Source: Terriglobus aquaticus (GTDB taxonomy: Bacteria; Acidobacteriota; Terriglobia; Terriglobales; Acidobacteriaceae). Taken from it: a stretch of DNA of 64,000 nucleotides. The stretch spans positions 310,001 to 374,000 of the forward strand of contig NZ_JAGSYB010000001.1 in NCBI RefSeq assembly GCF_025685415.1. Direction: 5' to 3'. Positions 16,728 to 25,913 of the stretch are shown one piece after another. The notes below the pieces were generated by a model. That model made no database searches. It was not told where the DNA came from and saw only the letters and a list, made by a program, of their open reading frames with translations. The position numbers and the translations under genes are program-made. Every line of letters begins with the position of its first letter. Position 1 is the stretch's first letter.

Positions 16728-18509
16728 CTAGGCCGCGTCGTACCGCCGCGGCCGCGGCTTGATCCATTGGGTGTCTACTTCTTCGTAGCCGATGATGGGC
16801 TGGGCTGACTGCTGGTCGAAGCTGGCCATCGTCGTCTTCAGGAACTGCTCGTCGTTGCGCTCGGTGAAGTCCGGCTTGTAGTGCGCGCCGCGGCTCTCGT
16901 CGCGCTTCTCCGCACCCTGCACCATCACGCGGGCCAACTGCAGCATGTTGTACAGCTGCCGGGTGAACGCGAAGCTCGTGTTCGCCCAAGCGGACTTGTC
17001 GCTCAGGTTGATGTTGCGGTAGCGCTCCAGCAGCTCGACAATCTTTGCATCTGCCTCACGCAGGCCGCTGTTGTAGCGGATGATCGTGGCGTGCCGCGTC
17101 ATGGTCTCGCCCAGCTCACGCCAGATCTTGAACGGGTTCTCCGAACCGCTGTTGTGCAGCAGGATGTTGTTGTACTCGATCTGCCGAACCTTCTCCGCCG
17201 CGTGTCCGCCATCGCCCGGTGCAGACTGTAGCGACTTCGCGTACTGCATTGCGTTCGGACCGGCGGTGAAGCCGCCGTAGATGCAGCTCAGCAAGGAATT
17301 GGCGCCGAGGCGGTTCGCACCGTGAATGGAGTAGTCGGCCTCACCGGCAGCAAACACGCCGGGGATGTTCGTCATCTGGTCGAAGTCGACCCACAGACCG
17401 CCCATCGTGTAGTGAACGCCGGGGAAGATCTTCATTGGAACTTCGTGCGGATCGTCGCCGACGAACTTCTCATAGATCTCGAGAATGCCTTCGATCTTGC
17501 GCTCCAGCGTGGCGCGATCGATGTGCGAGACATCCAGGTACACCATCGCCTGACCGTCGATACCAAGATCGTGCTCGAAGACGACCTTGTGGATCGCGCG
17601 CGTGGCGATGTCGCGCGGCACCAGGTTGCCGTACTTGGGATACCACTCTTCCAGGAAGTACCAGCGGTCGGCCTCTGGGATGGTCTTTGCCGGGCGAGGA
17701 TCGCCCTTCTTCTTCGGCACCCAGACACGGCCGCCCTCGCCGCGCGCGGACTCGCTCATCAGGCGCAGCTTGTCCTCGCCGGGGATCGCGGTCGGGTGCA
17801 CCTGGATGAACTCGCCGTTTGCGTAGTACGCGCCCTGCTGGTACAGCGCCGACTGCGCGCTGCCGGTGCAGACGACCGAGTTCGTCGACTTACCAAAGAT
17901 GGCGCCGTTGCCGCCGGTGCAGATGATGATCGCGTCGGCAGGAAAGGTGACCACCTCCATCGAACGCAGGTTCAGCGCGCAGATGCCGCGGCACACGCCG
18001 TTCGCATCGAGCACGGCCGAGAGGAACTCCCAGCCCTCGTACTTCTTCACCTTGCCTTCGGATTCATAGCGGCGTACCTGCTCATCCAGCGCGTACAGCA
18101 GTTGCTGGCCGGTGGTCGCGCCCGCGAAGGCCGTACGGTGGTAAAGCGTTCCGCCGAAGCGGCGGAAATCCAGCAGACCTTCAGGCGTGCGGTTGAAGGG
18201 CACACCGTAGCGGTCCAAGAGGTCGATGATCGCGGGCCCCATCGCTGTCATGTTCTTCACGGGCGTTTGATTGGCCAGGAAGTCGCCACCGAAAACGGTG
18301 TCGTCAAAGTGCTTCAGGACGTCGTCGCCTTCACCCTTCAGGTTCTTGGCAGCGTTGATGCCGCCCTGCGCGCACACCGAGTGCGAGCGCTTCACCGGAA
18401 CGATAGAGAACAGGTCGACGTTGCCGCCGGCTTCGGCGATCTTGATCACGGCGGAAAGACCGGCAAGGCCTCCTCCGACGACGATAATTCTGGGTGTTGC
18501 TGCGGCCAT
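16728..18509 (-). CDS. sdhA: succinate dehydrogenase flavoprotein subunit
   Basis: The 593-aa catalytic subunit oxidises succinate to fumarate with covalently bound FAD. The dinucleotide motif VVGGGLAGLSA is at 10-20. The probable FAD-linking histidine is H43 in RSHSVCAQGG. The substrate-site segments include EFIQVHPTAIPG and LGANSLLSCIYGG. Length and sequence resemble the B. subtilis-type (menaquinone-linked) SdhA/FrdA. The ATG has GAGGAG 8-10 nt upstream. It sits 48 nt after sdhC. Confidence 0.95.
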   Translation of the reverse strand: MAAATPRIIVVGGGLAGLSAVIKIAEAGGNVDLFSIVPVKRSHSVCAQGGINAAKNLKGEGDDVLKHFDDTVFGGDFLANQTPVKNMTAMGPAIIDLLDRYGVPFNRTPEGLLDFRRFGGTLYHRTAFAGATTGQQLLYALDEQVRRYESEGKVKKYEGWEFLSAVLDANGVCRGICALNLRSMEVVTFPADAIIICTGGNGAIFGKSTNSVVCTGSAQSALYQQGAYYANGEFIQVHPTAIPGEDKLRLMSESARGEGGRVWVPKKKGDPRPAKTIPEADRWYFLEEWYPKYGNLVPRDIATRAIHKVVFEHDLGIDGQAMVYLDVSHIDRATLERKIEGILEIYEKFVGDDPHEVPMKIFPGVHYTMGGLWVDFDQMTNIPGVFAAGEADYSIHGANRLGANSLLSCIYGGFTAGPNAMQYAKSLQSAPGDGGHAAEKVRQIEYNNILLHNSGSENPFKIWRELGETMTRHATIIRYNSGLREADAKIVELLERYRNINLSDKSAWANTSFAFTRQLYNMLQLARVMVQGAEKRDESRGAHYKPDFTERNDEQFLKTTMASFDQQSAQPIIGYEEVDTQWIKPRPRRYDAA

Positions 18510-18557
18510 GTTCTGGCTCTCCTCAAGCGCGTGGAGCGCGAGTTCTGTTTGAGAAAT

Positions 18558-19400
18558 CTACTGTTGCGGTACCGGGTTAGGCTGCACCGGCTGACCGTTG
18601 CCGTCGTACTGCACGGGCGCACCCTGTTGTGCGGTGGGTGAGTACGGCACCGTCGGCATCACCACGCCATTCGGCTGTGCTGGCATCACGTCCACCGGCG
18701 AGTACGGCCGGGCATACGCAACCCAGAAGATCGAGACCAGGCCCATGGCGCACAGCACGGTTCCGACACCGGCGCACACGTACCCAAACTTCTTCCGCGC
18801 GCGGTCGCCCGGCGTGATGCCCCATTTTGCCGCGAACAGCCAGATGCCGTACGCGAAATGCCAGCATGTCGCGATCATTGCGATCACATAAATCGCCAAC
18901 ATCCATGGGTTCAGCAACTCGTACTGTACTTTCGCGTACGCCAGACCCGGGTGCTCCGGCAGGCTGACGCCAGCAAAGCGCTGCCGCCACACGTGCTGGA
19001 TGATGTACGCCAGCGCGATCAGCCCCGTGACGCGCTGCATGATGTAAGCCCAATTACCGGCCCAGGGGTAAACATTCACATTGCTGCGGCCGCGGAACGT
19101 GATGAACACCCCATAGAGCGAGTGATACAGCAGCGGAATGAAAATGAAGACCCATTCCAGCACGCGCACCAGCGGCAGGCCGTTCAGGAACTTGACTTGC
19201 TGTGCATACGCCAGCGGCCCGTTCACGATCTCGAAGTTCGAAATGATGTGCTCGACCAGGAACGCGCCGATGGGCACGATACCAGTCAGCGAGTGCAGCT
19301 TGCGCCACAGGAACGAGTGGCCCTGCCCGGCGCGCAGTGGCTGAACCCCGCGCTTGCGGGTGGAGTTATCCGGTGGTGCAAAGCCTGCAACTGCGCCCAT
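18558..19400 (-). CDS. sdhC: succinate dehydrogenase cytochrome b subunit
   Basis: The 280-aa membrane anchor starts at ATG 19400, preceded by AAAGGA at 6-nt spacing; an in-frame start at 19463 lacks such a site. It has five predicted membrane helices, as in the large di-heme cytochrome b558 type used with menaquinone. Histidines suited to heme ligation include those in LHSLTGIVP, FLVEHIISN, LYHSLYG, IQHVW and CWHFAYG. A Pro/Gln-rich cytoplasmic-like tail (about 235-280) has no assigned role. First gene of sdhC-sdhA-x-sdhB. Confidence 0.9.
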   Translation of the reverse strand: MGAVAGFAPPDNSTRKRGVQPLRAGQGHSFLWRKLHSLTGIVPIGAFLVEHIISNFEIVNGPLAYAQQVKFLNGLPLVRVLEWVFIFIPLLYHSLYGVFITFRGRSNVNVYPWAGNWAYIMQRVTGLIALAYIIQHVWRQRFAGVSLPEHPGLAYAKVQYELLNPWMLAIYVIAMIATCWHFAYGIWLFAAKWGITPGDRARKKFGYVCAGVGTVLCAMGLVSIFWVAYARPYSPVDVMPAQPNGVVMPTVPYSPTAQQGAPVQYDGNGQPVQPNPVPQQ

Positions 19401-19548
19401 GGAAGTCCTTTGCTGAAACGGAATGAGGTACTTCGAAGCGCATAGGCGCATCCGAAAAGGCACCTAGAGTATCGGATTGCGTGAAAAGCATCGTCAACGG
19501 GAAGATGTTGCTTGAGTGCGCTTATCGAAGCGTTCGTGCGGTGTGCGT

Positions 19549-20178
19549 TCAGCCCAGGGCAGGGTACTCAGCCAGCAATCTCCGTAGCGCTCGCCCGCGG
19601 TGCGAAAGCCGAAGCCGGTCCTCGGGCCCCACCTGCGCCATCGTGCACCCCATCTCCGGCACATAAAACAGAGGATCGTACCCGAATCCGCCGTCGCCTT
19701 CCGGGTCGTTCAGGACTTCGCCCTCCAGCGAACCTTCTGCCGTGGCTAGCACCTCGCCATCACGAGCCAGCGCCAGAACGCACCGGTACCGACCGCGGCG
19801 ATCCGTCTGCTCGAGCATGGCCAGCATGAGTGCCTCGTTGTTGGCCCGATCCGTGTCCCCATCCGCATCCTCACGGCCCAGGTCGGCCGCGAACCGCGCC
19901 GATCGCACGCCCGGACGACCCTCCAGCGCATCCACCTCCAGGCCTGAATCGTCTGCCAGCACCAGCAATCCGGGCGCACGCCGGGAGTAGTACTCGGCCT
20001 TCAGGCGGGCGTTGCCCTCAAAGCTGTCCTGATCCTCCTCCGGCGCGGGGATCGTGCTCAGGCCGGGGATCGTCTCGAATCGCACCTCGCCAGCACTCCC
20101 GGTGCCAGCCAGTCGCTCCGCCGCAAGCGCAAAATCCCGCAACTTGCCCGGATTCGTCGTCGCCACATACAGAACCAT
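19549..20178 (-). CDS. rdgB: XTP/dITP pyrophosphatase (HAM1/RdgB)
   Basis: The 209-aa enzyme hydrolyses non-canonical purine NTPs to keep them out of DNA. The N-terminal motif VATTNPGKLRDF and the later LADDSGLEVDALEGRPGVRSARFA are diagnostic, and GGFGYDPLFYVPEMG is the substrate loop. The start at ATG 20178 has GAGAGGGTGAG immediately upstream and gives the family N-terminus; the in-frame start at 20199 adds seven residues. It lies downstream of rpoN (42 nt) on the same strand. Confidence 0.93.
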   Translation of the reverse strand: MVLYVATTNPGKLRDFALAAERLAGTGSAGEVRFETIPGLSTIPAPEEDQDSFEGNARLKAEYYSRRAPGLLVLADDSGLEVDALEGRPGVRSARFAADLGREDADGDTDRANNEALMLAMLEQTDRRGRYRCVLALARDGEVLATAEGSLEGEVLNDPEGDGGFGYDPLFYVPEMGCTMAQVGPEDRLRLSHRGRALRRLLAEYPALG

Positions 20179-20220
20179 CTCACCCTCTCCGCCTCGCAAG
20201 CCGCATGCTGCGCGCCCGCC

Positions 20221-21738
20221 TTAGGTTCGCCGACGGCGCTGGTGGGTGCTCGGAATCTGCATGTCGTCGCGGTACTTCGCCACGGATCGCCGCGTCACCT
20301 GGATGCCTTGCTTCGCCAGTTCGGCGACCAGGGCATCGTCCGTCAGCGGCTTTGCCGGGTCTTCCTCTTCAATCAGCTTCTTTACTTTCTTTTTCAGCAG
20401 CATCAGGGGCAAATCGCCGCCCTCGGGCCCGTTCACGCCTTCGGTGAAAAAGAAGCGCAGCTCGTACACACCCTGCGGCGTATGCACGTATTTGTTGGAC
20501 ACGGCGCGGCTCACCGTGGACGGATGCACGCCGATCTCTTCCGCCACTTCCTTGATCATCATCGGCCGCAGCGCATCCACGCCACGCTCCAGGAAGTCGC
20601 CTTGCCTTCGCACAATCGCCTCACACGTGCGGACAATGGTGTTCTTGCGCTGTTCGATGTTCCGGAGCAATTGCACGGCAGACCGGTACCGCTCCTTCAC
20701 ATAGTCCTGCACTTCGCGGTCGGCGGTGCCTTGGCGCAGCATGCGGCGATAGCCCGCGTTCAGCCGCAACGCCGGCATGTCTTCCTCGTTCATCACCACG
20801 GCCCAGGCGTCTCCGCGGCGGGCAAAGGCCACGTCCGGCTCAATCAACCGCGTTTCATGGTGTTCAAACCGCTGTCCTGGGCGCGGGTCCAGCGTTCGTA
20901 TCACCGCAATGGCTGCCTGCGCTTGCTCGGGCGTGGCTCCCAGCAGGCGGCTCAATTCACGTATGTCCCGCTTCTGCAGCAGAGGCAGGAACTCCTGCAC
21001 AATCCGCATGGCCAGCCGGAGATGCAGATCTCGCGCGTCGGTTGACTCGTCACCGCCCTCTTCTTCCACCAGCGCCTGCAGATCGCGCAAGTGCATCGCG
21101 AGTTGCAGTTGCAGGCACTCGGCCAGGCTGCGCGCGCCTACGCCGATCGGGTCCAGCCCCTGTACGACCCCCAGCGCTTCACACGCCGCTTCGGTCGAGA
21201 TCGATAGATCACCTGACCCCGCGGTCAGCTCCTCCATCGAGGCAGTCAGATACCCGCTCTCTTCCAGGTTGCCGACGATCCACTCCGCCGCCGATCGTAC
21301 CTCCGGCCGTAACGACATCGAGCTCAGCTGCCACAGCAAGTGGTCGGTCAGCGTGCTCGGCTTGGTCAGGAAATGCTCAAAGGAGGGTGAATCGACATCC
21401 TCTGTCGAGACACCCCCACCCGTGCGATACCCGGGATCGAGGTAGTCCTGGAAGTAGCTTCCGAAATCGATCTCTTCGAAGGGGTCCTTCTCCGCGCGCT
21501 CCTGCTCGGCCGTCTTCTGCTCGGCAGACAGCTCGCGGTCGCCCTCACGGCCGGCCAGCTCATCCAGCGAAACTGACGTGTCGTCAATCTCTTCCAGCAG
21601 GGGGTTCTCCACCACCTCTGCGTTGATCATGTCCTTCAGTTCCAGCTTGTTCAAGGCCAGAACATTGACCATCTGCACCAGGCCTGGAGTGAGAACCTGG
21701 CGTTGAGAGACCCGCAGATGGAGCTTGGGCTGGAGCAG
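20221..21738 (-). CDS. rpoN: RNA polymerase sigma-54 factor, apparent CTG start
   Basis: Sigma-54 directs transcription from -24/-12 promoters together with AAA+ activators. From GTG 21678 the product lacks part of region I. In-frame codons upstream encode LLQPKLHLRVSQRQVLTPGL, which aligns with the conserved start of E. coli RpoN (LQLRLSQQLAMTPQL). No ATG, GTG or TTG lies between the upstream in-frame stop (21811-21813) and 21678. CTG at 21736-21738 sits 6 nt after AAAGGA (21745-21750), so initiation is probably at this CTG, giving 505 aa. A helix-turn-helix (KEVAEEIGVHPSTVSRAV) and the RpoN box RRSVAKYRDD near the C-terminus are intact. It follows lptB in the order also known from Proteobacteria. 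Confidence 0.93.
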   Translation of the reverse strand: MLQPKLHLRVSQRQVLTPGLVQMVNVLALNKLELKDMINAEVVENPLLEEIDDTSVSLDELAGREGDRELSAEQKTAEQERAEKDPFEEIDFGSYFQDYLDPGYRTGGGVSTEDVDSPSFEHFLTKPSTLTDHLLWQLSSMSLRPEVRSAAEWIVGNLEESGYLTASMEELTAGSGDLSISTEAACEALGVVQGLDPIGVGARSLAECLQLQLAMHLRDLQALVEEEGGDESTDARDLHLRLAMRIVQEFLPLLQKRDIRELSRLLGATPEQAQAAIAVIRTLDPRPGQRFEHHETRLIEPDVAFARRGDAWAVVMNEEDMPALRLNAGYRRMLRQGTADREVQDYVKERYRSAVQLLRNIEQRKNTIVRTCEAIVRRQGDFLERGVDALRPMMIKEVAEEIGVHPSTVSRAVSNKYVHTPQGVYELRFFFTEGVNGPEGGDLPLMLLKKKVKKLIEEEDPAKPLTDDALVAELAKQGIQVTRRSVAKYRDDMQIPSTHQRRRRT

Positions 21739-21744
21739 AACCGA

Positions 21745-21750
21745 TCCTTT
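21745..21750 (-). promoter_or_regulatory. ribosome binding site that decides the rpoN start
   Basis: On the minus strand this reads AAAGGA, 6 nt before the in-frame CTG at 21736-21738. It is the only strong Shine-Dalgarno sequence in frame-compatible position near the conserved N-terminus of RpoN. Confidence 0.6.
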
Positions 21751-21928
21751 TACAGCGCAACCGAGAGATTGGCAGTGAAGTTGCTTACTGAAGACGAGTG
21801 TACTGCGCTGTCAGTTGGTTCGCATGCCGGCGAGCCCACGGCTTTGCGGTCCCAATGGTTCCGTTTCAGGTCGCCGGCGACAGTCGCGCAGTACGCCGTG
21901 CCGCCCGGTCCGCGCTGCGTCCTGGCGC

Positions 21929-22654
21929 TTACATTTGGAAGTTGTTGCCCAGGTAAATGCGCTTCACTTCTGGATCTCGACCCAGTTCGCCCGGTGTCCC
22001 CTGGCGAAAGATCCGACCCTCCGCGATGATGTACGCCCGGTCTGTCACACTCAGCGTTTCGCGCACGTTGTGATCCGTAATCAGGACACCAATGCCCTGG
22101 TTCTTGAGAGAAAAGATGATCTCCTGCAAGTCCAGAACGGCAATGGGATCGATCCCGCTGAAGGGCTCATCCAGCAGGATGAACGATGGCTGGATGCACA
22201 GGCAGCGGGCAATCTCGACCCGTCGGCGTTCGCCACCGGACAGCGCATACCCCCGCGTTTCGCGGATGTGCGTCAGGTTCAACTGCTCCAACAGCTCGCC
22301 GGCGCGCGCGCGGCGCCGCTCCCAATTACCGGGTTGCGTCTCCAGGATGGCCAGGATGTTTTCTTCCACCGTCAGCTTGCGAAAGACTGACGGTTCCTGC
22401 GGCAGGTAACTGATCCCGTGATCGCGGGCGCGCAGGTACATGGGCAGCCGCGAGATGTCTTCCTTGTCCGCGAGAATGCGCCCGGCGTCCGGCCGGACCA
22501 AGCCGACAATCATGTAGAAGCTGGTGGTCTTTCCGGCGCCGTTCGGTCCCAATAGTCCGACCACCTCACCTTGCTCAATGCACAGGTCAACGCCGCGCAC
22601 TACCTGCCGGCCACCATAAGTCTTTGCGATACCTTCGGTCTGCAGTGTGCGCAT
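21929..22654 (-). CDS. lptB: LPS export ABC transporter ATPase
   Basis: The 241-aa ATPase powers extraction of lipopolysaccharide from the inner membrane with LptFG. Walker A is [10 protein letters not shown], the Q-loop region follows, the signature is [10 protein letters not shown], Walker B is [12 protein letters not shown] and the switch histidine is in [10 protein letters not shown]. Sequence and size (about 240 aa) are those of LptB rather than a generic importer ATPase. Its ATG overlaps the stop of the upstream LptC/A gene by 1 nt (TAATG), so the two are translationally coupled. Confidence 0.95.
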   Translation of the reverse strand: MRTLQTEGIAKTYGGRQVVRGVDLCIEQGEVVGLLGPNGAGKTTSFYMIVGLVRPDAGRILADKEDISRLPMYLRARDHGISYLPQEPSVFRKLTVEENILAILETQPGNWERRRARAGELLEQLNLTHIRETRGYALSGGERRRVEIARCLCIQPSFILLDEPFSGIDPIAVLDLQEIIFSLKNQGIGVLITDHNVRETLSVTDRAYIIAEGRIFRQGTPGELGRDPEVKRIYLGNNFQM

Positions 22655-25146
22655 TACGGTGTGGGACGTGACTTTCTGCCGCCTGGTGAGCGCGCGGTCG
22701 AACCGGGCCCGTTCCCCTTCTCCGGCACATCCAGTTCCGTGTGCACGGGCGTGTTGGGCGCGCCGCTGACCTCCACTTGATTATCGCCTCTCCCCTGGCC
22801 CATGTGCAGCAGCAGTTGCGTTCCTGTCAGGATGCCCTGCATGGGATCCCGCACCACTGGCAACGCTCCCGGGCTGCCCGTCAGCACCGCATCGCGTGTG
22901 CTCGCCGTATACAGCAGGTGAGAGCCCGTTGCCACGCGCGCTCCCTGCTGCACCCGCACGTGGTCCTCCGCGGTCATGGACTGCACACCTCCGGCAAGCA
23001 TGCCCGGCGCCGAAGTGGCCGCGGTGGCCGCTGCGGGTTGCAGAATCGCCGTCGCGGTCTCGGCGGTGATCACGTCCTCTCCCTGCAGCACGCGAACGCC
23101 GCCGCGGAACTCGGCTGTACCGGGCTTTCCGGCAGCTCCGCCTCGATAAAGCAGGTCGCGGCTGAAGACCCGTGTCGGGATCTTGGAGGCGGCGTTTGCA
23201 TTGCCAGCCGCGGCGGGACCCCTGGATGCGGCTGACGCAGACGCCGGCAGCAACACGGTCCGGACGGGCGCTGCGCCACTGATCGCGCCGGGCCCAAACG
23301 CATGAAGAGTGTTGCTCTTCCGATCTGCTTCGATTGTGGGCGCTTCCACCTGTCCGTTGCTGCTCCAAAGCCGCGCGTCCGTGCCGCCACCCTGCAGCAG
23401 AACGACCCCCGTGCTGTGGGTCAGCCGAACCGACTCACCCACCAATTGCGTGGTGCCGCCTTCGCGCGTCGTCCGGTTTCCGCCGGAAGGGAACGTCGCT
23501 GCCACGCTTCCTCGAACGGAACCGGTTGCCTCGGCATCGCCAGTCTCCCGATGGATGGTCACCCGTTCCGCCGCAAGCTGCACACCGTTGCCGGAAACCC
23601 GCGGCGACCCAGTGAGTACCAGCACGTCGGTGGAGGCGTGGTATTCCGCCTGCGCACCCGTGGCATCAGTAGTCGAGGCCTCTTGTGCCGGTTCTCCTTT
23701 TTGCGCAGCCCTCGCGGGTTGCGTCTCGTGCAGCACAACGTGCCCACGTTGCACCAGGGAGTCCAGCTCCGCGCTCCCCGCGTCCTTACCTGCCGGACGG
23801 AACGTCGCGGTCAGTTCATCGCTGGAAGTCGTCCGCACCGCACCCGCTCCGTCATCCTGCACCAGGTGGGCGCCTCGGCTTGCCTCCACATCGTGCACCT
23901 GGGACCCGCGGGCACCTGGCACGGCGTGCGAGACCAGCTCGGGCGACGTCAGCTCCGTCGTCTCGACCTCTTCCGGATGCTTGCCAGGCTGCCGCACCAG
24001 CAGCCTCCCCGACCCCACTGCGTGCATCTCGCCCAGCGACACGTGAGCGCCGGCCGTACTCAGGAGCGTCGAGTCGATGGTGTTCCCCTCCAGCGTCCGC
24101 GTTCTGTCGGCCGCCTCGTTCTGCTGCAGATACGCGTGCCCAGCCAGCGACAGGTGGTCCGCCACACCGTTGCGAAAGCGAAGCACCGCCTTCTCCGCTG
24201 AGCCCTGGTTCTGCTCGTCCTGCAAGCGAACCCCGCCCTGCATGGTCACCAGCTCCAGCCGATTCTGGTCCGTCACGTCGGCGTGCAGTTCGGGTGCCTG
24301 TACGCGCTCTCCGGACGCGGTGTGCAGCACCACGCCGCCCGACGCGTCCACCTTTTGGAGCGTACCCGCGTGCTCATCCGGAGCGGAGCGTAGCGTCGCG
24401 ACCATGTGCGGTGCCTGCATCGAATCGGCACCCTGGGTCACGGTCGCATCCTGCAGGGTCGCCACGCGCGTGTTGCGGTTCAACTGCGCTGCCGCGGCAT
24501 CTATGCGCTGGGTCTGACGGTTCTCCGCGCTGTGCAGATGAACGTCGTGCTGCAGTGTGACCACGCCGGTGTCCATGTCGTAATCTGCGCCCACAGCCTC
24601 GCCCTGTGACGCTCCGTACTGGAAGCGAATCTGCTCCTTGGTCGAAGCGAGGCCAAGCTTCTGCAGAAAAACAAGACCCTTGCCCTGCATCGTCAGGCGC
24701 TTCGCATTCGCTGGCGCGTTGCTGCCCTCTGCGATGCCCACATCCAGCAGAGTCTCACCCATGGCACGAAGCACGCCGTTCTTCTGGTCGTACTCAAACT
24801 CGCCGCCACGAATACTGTCGGTCCGATTCGATCCCGCCGGTCCGTACAGCGTCACCGCCACGTCGCGCAGGGTGGTAATGCCGTTCTGGTGCTGAATCGC
24901 CTTCGAACCGTGGATCGTAAAGAGCGGACGCCCGTCTTTGCCGCTTCGCGAGATCGTAAACCCGTTCGCTTCCGACTTGATGTCGATGCCGAGCTGCTTA
25001 GGCAAGTTCAGCCGCGCCCGTAATGCACGATATCGCGCGTAGCCGATCAGCGATACCAGCAGCACCGTGAAGACGATCGCCAGGCCCAACAGCCAACGCC
25101 GCAGCCGCTGCACGCGCGAACGCGGCCTGCCGGTTCTGCCGCTCAC
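22654..25146 (-). CDS. LptC/LptA-type LPS transport fusion protein
   Basis: The 830-aa protein starts with an arginine-rich cytoplasmic end and one membrane helix (about 18-36), as in LptC. The remainder is a long series of beta-strand-rich OstA/LptA-type repeats in which segments like G(E/G)xxxYDxxxGVLxxxG recur (for example [59 protein letters not shown]). Typical LptC and LptA are each about 190 aa, so this is about twice their sum. The likely role is a membrane-anchored periplasmic bridge carrying LPS to the outer membrane. It is coupled to lptB. No LptF, LptG or LptD is in the window. Confidence 0.8.
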   Translation of the reverse strand: MSGRTGRPRSRVQRLRRWLLGLAIVFTVLLVSLIGYARYRALRARLNLPKQLGIDIKSEANGFTISRSGKDGRPLFTIHGSKAIQHQNGITTLRDVAVTLYGPAGSNRTDSIRGGEFEYDQKNGVLRAMGETLLDVGIAEGSNAPANAKRLTMQGKGLVFLQKLGLASTKEQIRFQYGASQGEAVGADYDMDTGVVTLQHDVHLHSAENRQTQRIDAAAAQLNRNTRVATLQDATVTQGADSMQAPHMVATLRSAPDEHAGTLQKVDASGGVVLHTASGERVQAPELHADVTDQNRLELVTMQGGVRLQDEQNQGSAEKAVLRFRNGVADHLSLAGHAYLQQNEAADRTRTLEGNTIDSTLLSTAGAHVSLGEMHAVGSGRLLVRQPGKHPEEVETTELTSPELVSHAVPGARGSQVHDVEASRGAHLVQDDGAGAVRTTSSDELTATFRPAGKDAGSAELDSLVQRGHVVLHETQPARAAQKGEPAQEASTTDATGAQAEYHASTDVLVLTGSPRVSGNGVQLAAERVTIHRETGDAEATGSVRGSVAATFPSGGNRTTREGGTTQLVGESVRLTHSTGVVLLQGGGTDARLWSSNGQVEAPTIEADRKSNTLHAFGPGAISGAAPVRTVLLPASASAASRGPAAAGNANAASKIPTRVFSRDLLYRGGAAGKPGTAEFRGGVRVLQGEDVITAETATAILQPAAATAATSAPGMLAGGVQSMTAEDHVRVQQGARVATGSHLLYTASTRDAVLTGSPGALPVVRDPMQGILTGTQLLLHMGQGRGDNQVEVSGAPNTPVHTELDVPEKGNGPGSTARSPGGRKSRPTP

Positions 25147-25212
25147 GCTCGTTGCGCCCGCCGATGCCGCATCCTGCAGCTATCTTCTCACCGGCGCATC
25201 CAACCTTGCAGC

Positions 25213-25842
25213 ATGTCCGATCAGCTCTATCTGAGTCTCTGGTTTCCGAACTTTCGCCTTGCCGCCCTGCCGGAAAAGCTTACGGCGGTTCTGGGTCAGT
25301 TTGCCCGCGTCTCCGGCGAATCCCGTGTCGCCGTAGCCAGCGCCCTTCCGCTTGACTGGCACGAATCGCCCGTCTTTCAGCGGATCTTCGTCAACGACGA
25401 CCGTTCGCAGGACAGCGACGACTCCCTCGCCGCCAACGCCGTCGCCGAGGCGACCGAGCAGTTGCACGACGATATGGCCTATGAGTTCGAGGTGAAATGG
25501 CAGCTCTGGCAGCCGGAGGCCGCAGCCGAAGGCTTCGACGCCACTTGGCGGCTTGAGCCTGCCACCGTGAAGGTGATCGGCTTCGGCCCGGAGTTCGACG
25601 ACGGTGCCTACGAGCAGAACGGCCATATCCGCGTCGACTTCGGCCTGGACACGCCCTGGGTTCAGGAGGACGAAGATGTGGACGAGACCGGGGCCGAGCG
25701 CATCAAGCAAAACGTTGAGAAGCTGCTGGCCTTCGTACTCTCCGTCGAGAAGCACTGCGGCATCAGCTCGCGCCTGCTGTGGACCGAAAGCGGAGAACCG
25801 CTGGCCGAAAAGCTCATCGCGCGTCTGCAGCGCTTGAACTAA
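25213..25842 (+). CDS. conserved-looking hypothetical cytoplasmic protein
   Basis: The 209-aa protein is acidic, with no signal peptide or membrane helix. Notable features are a Trp-rich stretch (KWQLWQPEAAAEGFDATWRLEP), a beta-rich middle (VKVIGFGPEFDDG) and a helical C-terminus (ERIKQNVEKLLAFVLSVEKHCG) resembling a small ligand- or partner-binding fold. I do not recognise a family. It lies between the divergent lptC/A start (66 nt away) and the convergent glyS end. Coding status is supported by length and protein-like composition. Confidence 0.6.
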   Translation: MSDQLYLSLWFPNFRLAALPEKLTAVLGQFARVSGESRVAVASALPLDWHESPVFQRIFVNDDRSQDSDDSLAANAVAEATEQLHDDMAYEFEVKWQLWQPEAAAEGFDATWRLEPATVKVIGFGPEFDDGAYEQNGHIRVDFGLDTPWVQEDEDVDETGAERIKQNVEKLLAFVLSVEKHCGISSRLLWTESGEPLAEKLIARLQRLN

Positions 25843-25913
25843 GCGGTGCGCTCAATCCGCAGTTGAGGAGACTGTGTCGGACCCCTCGCCTGCGAACCTC
25901 TCTCCCTTGGACC

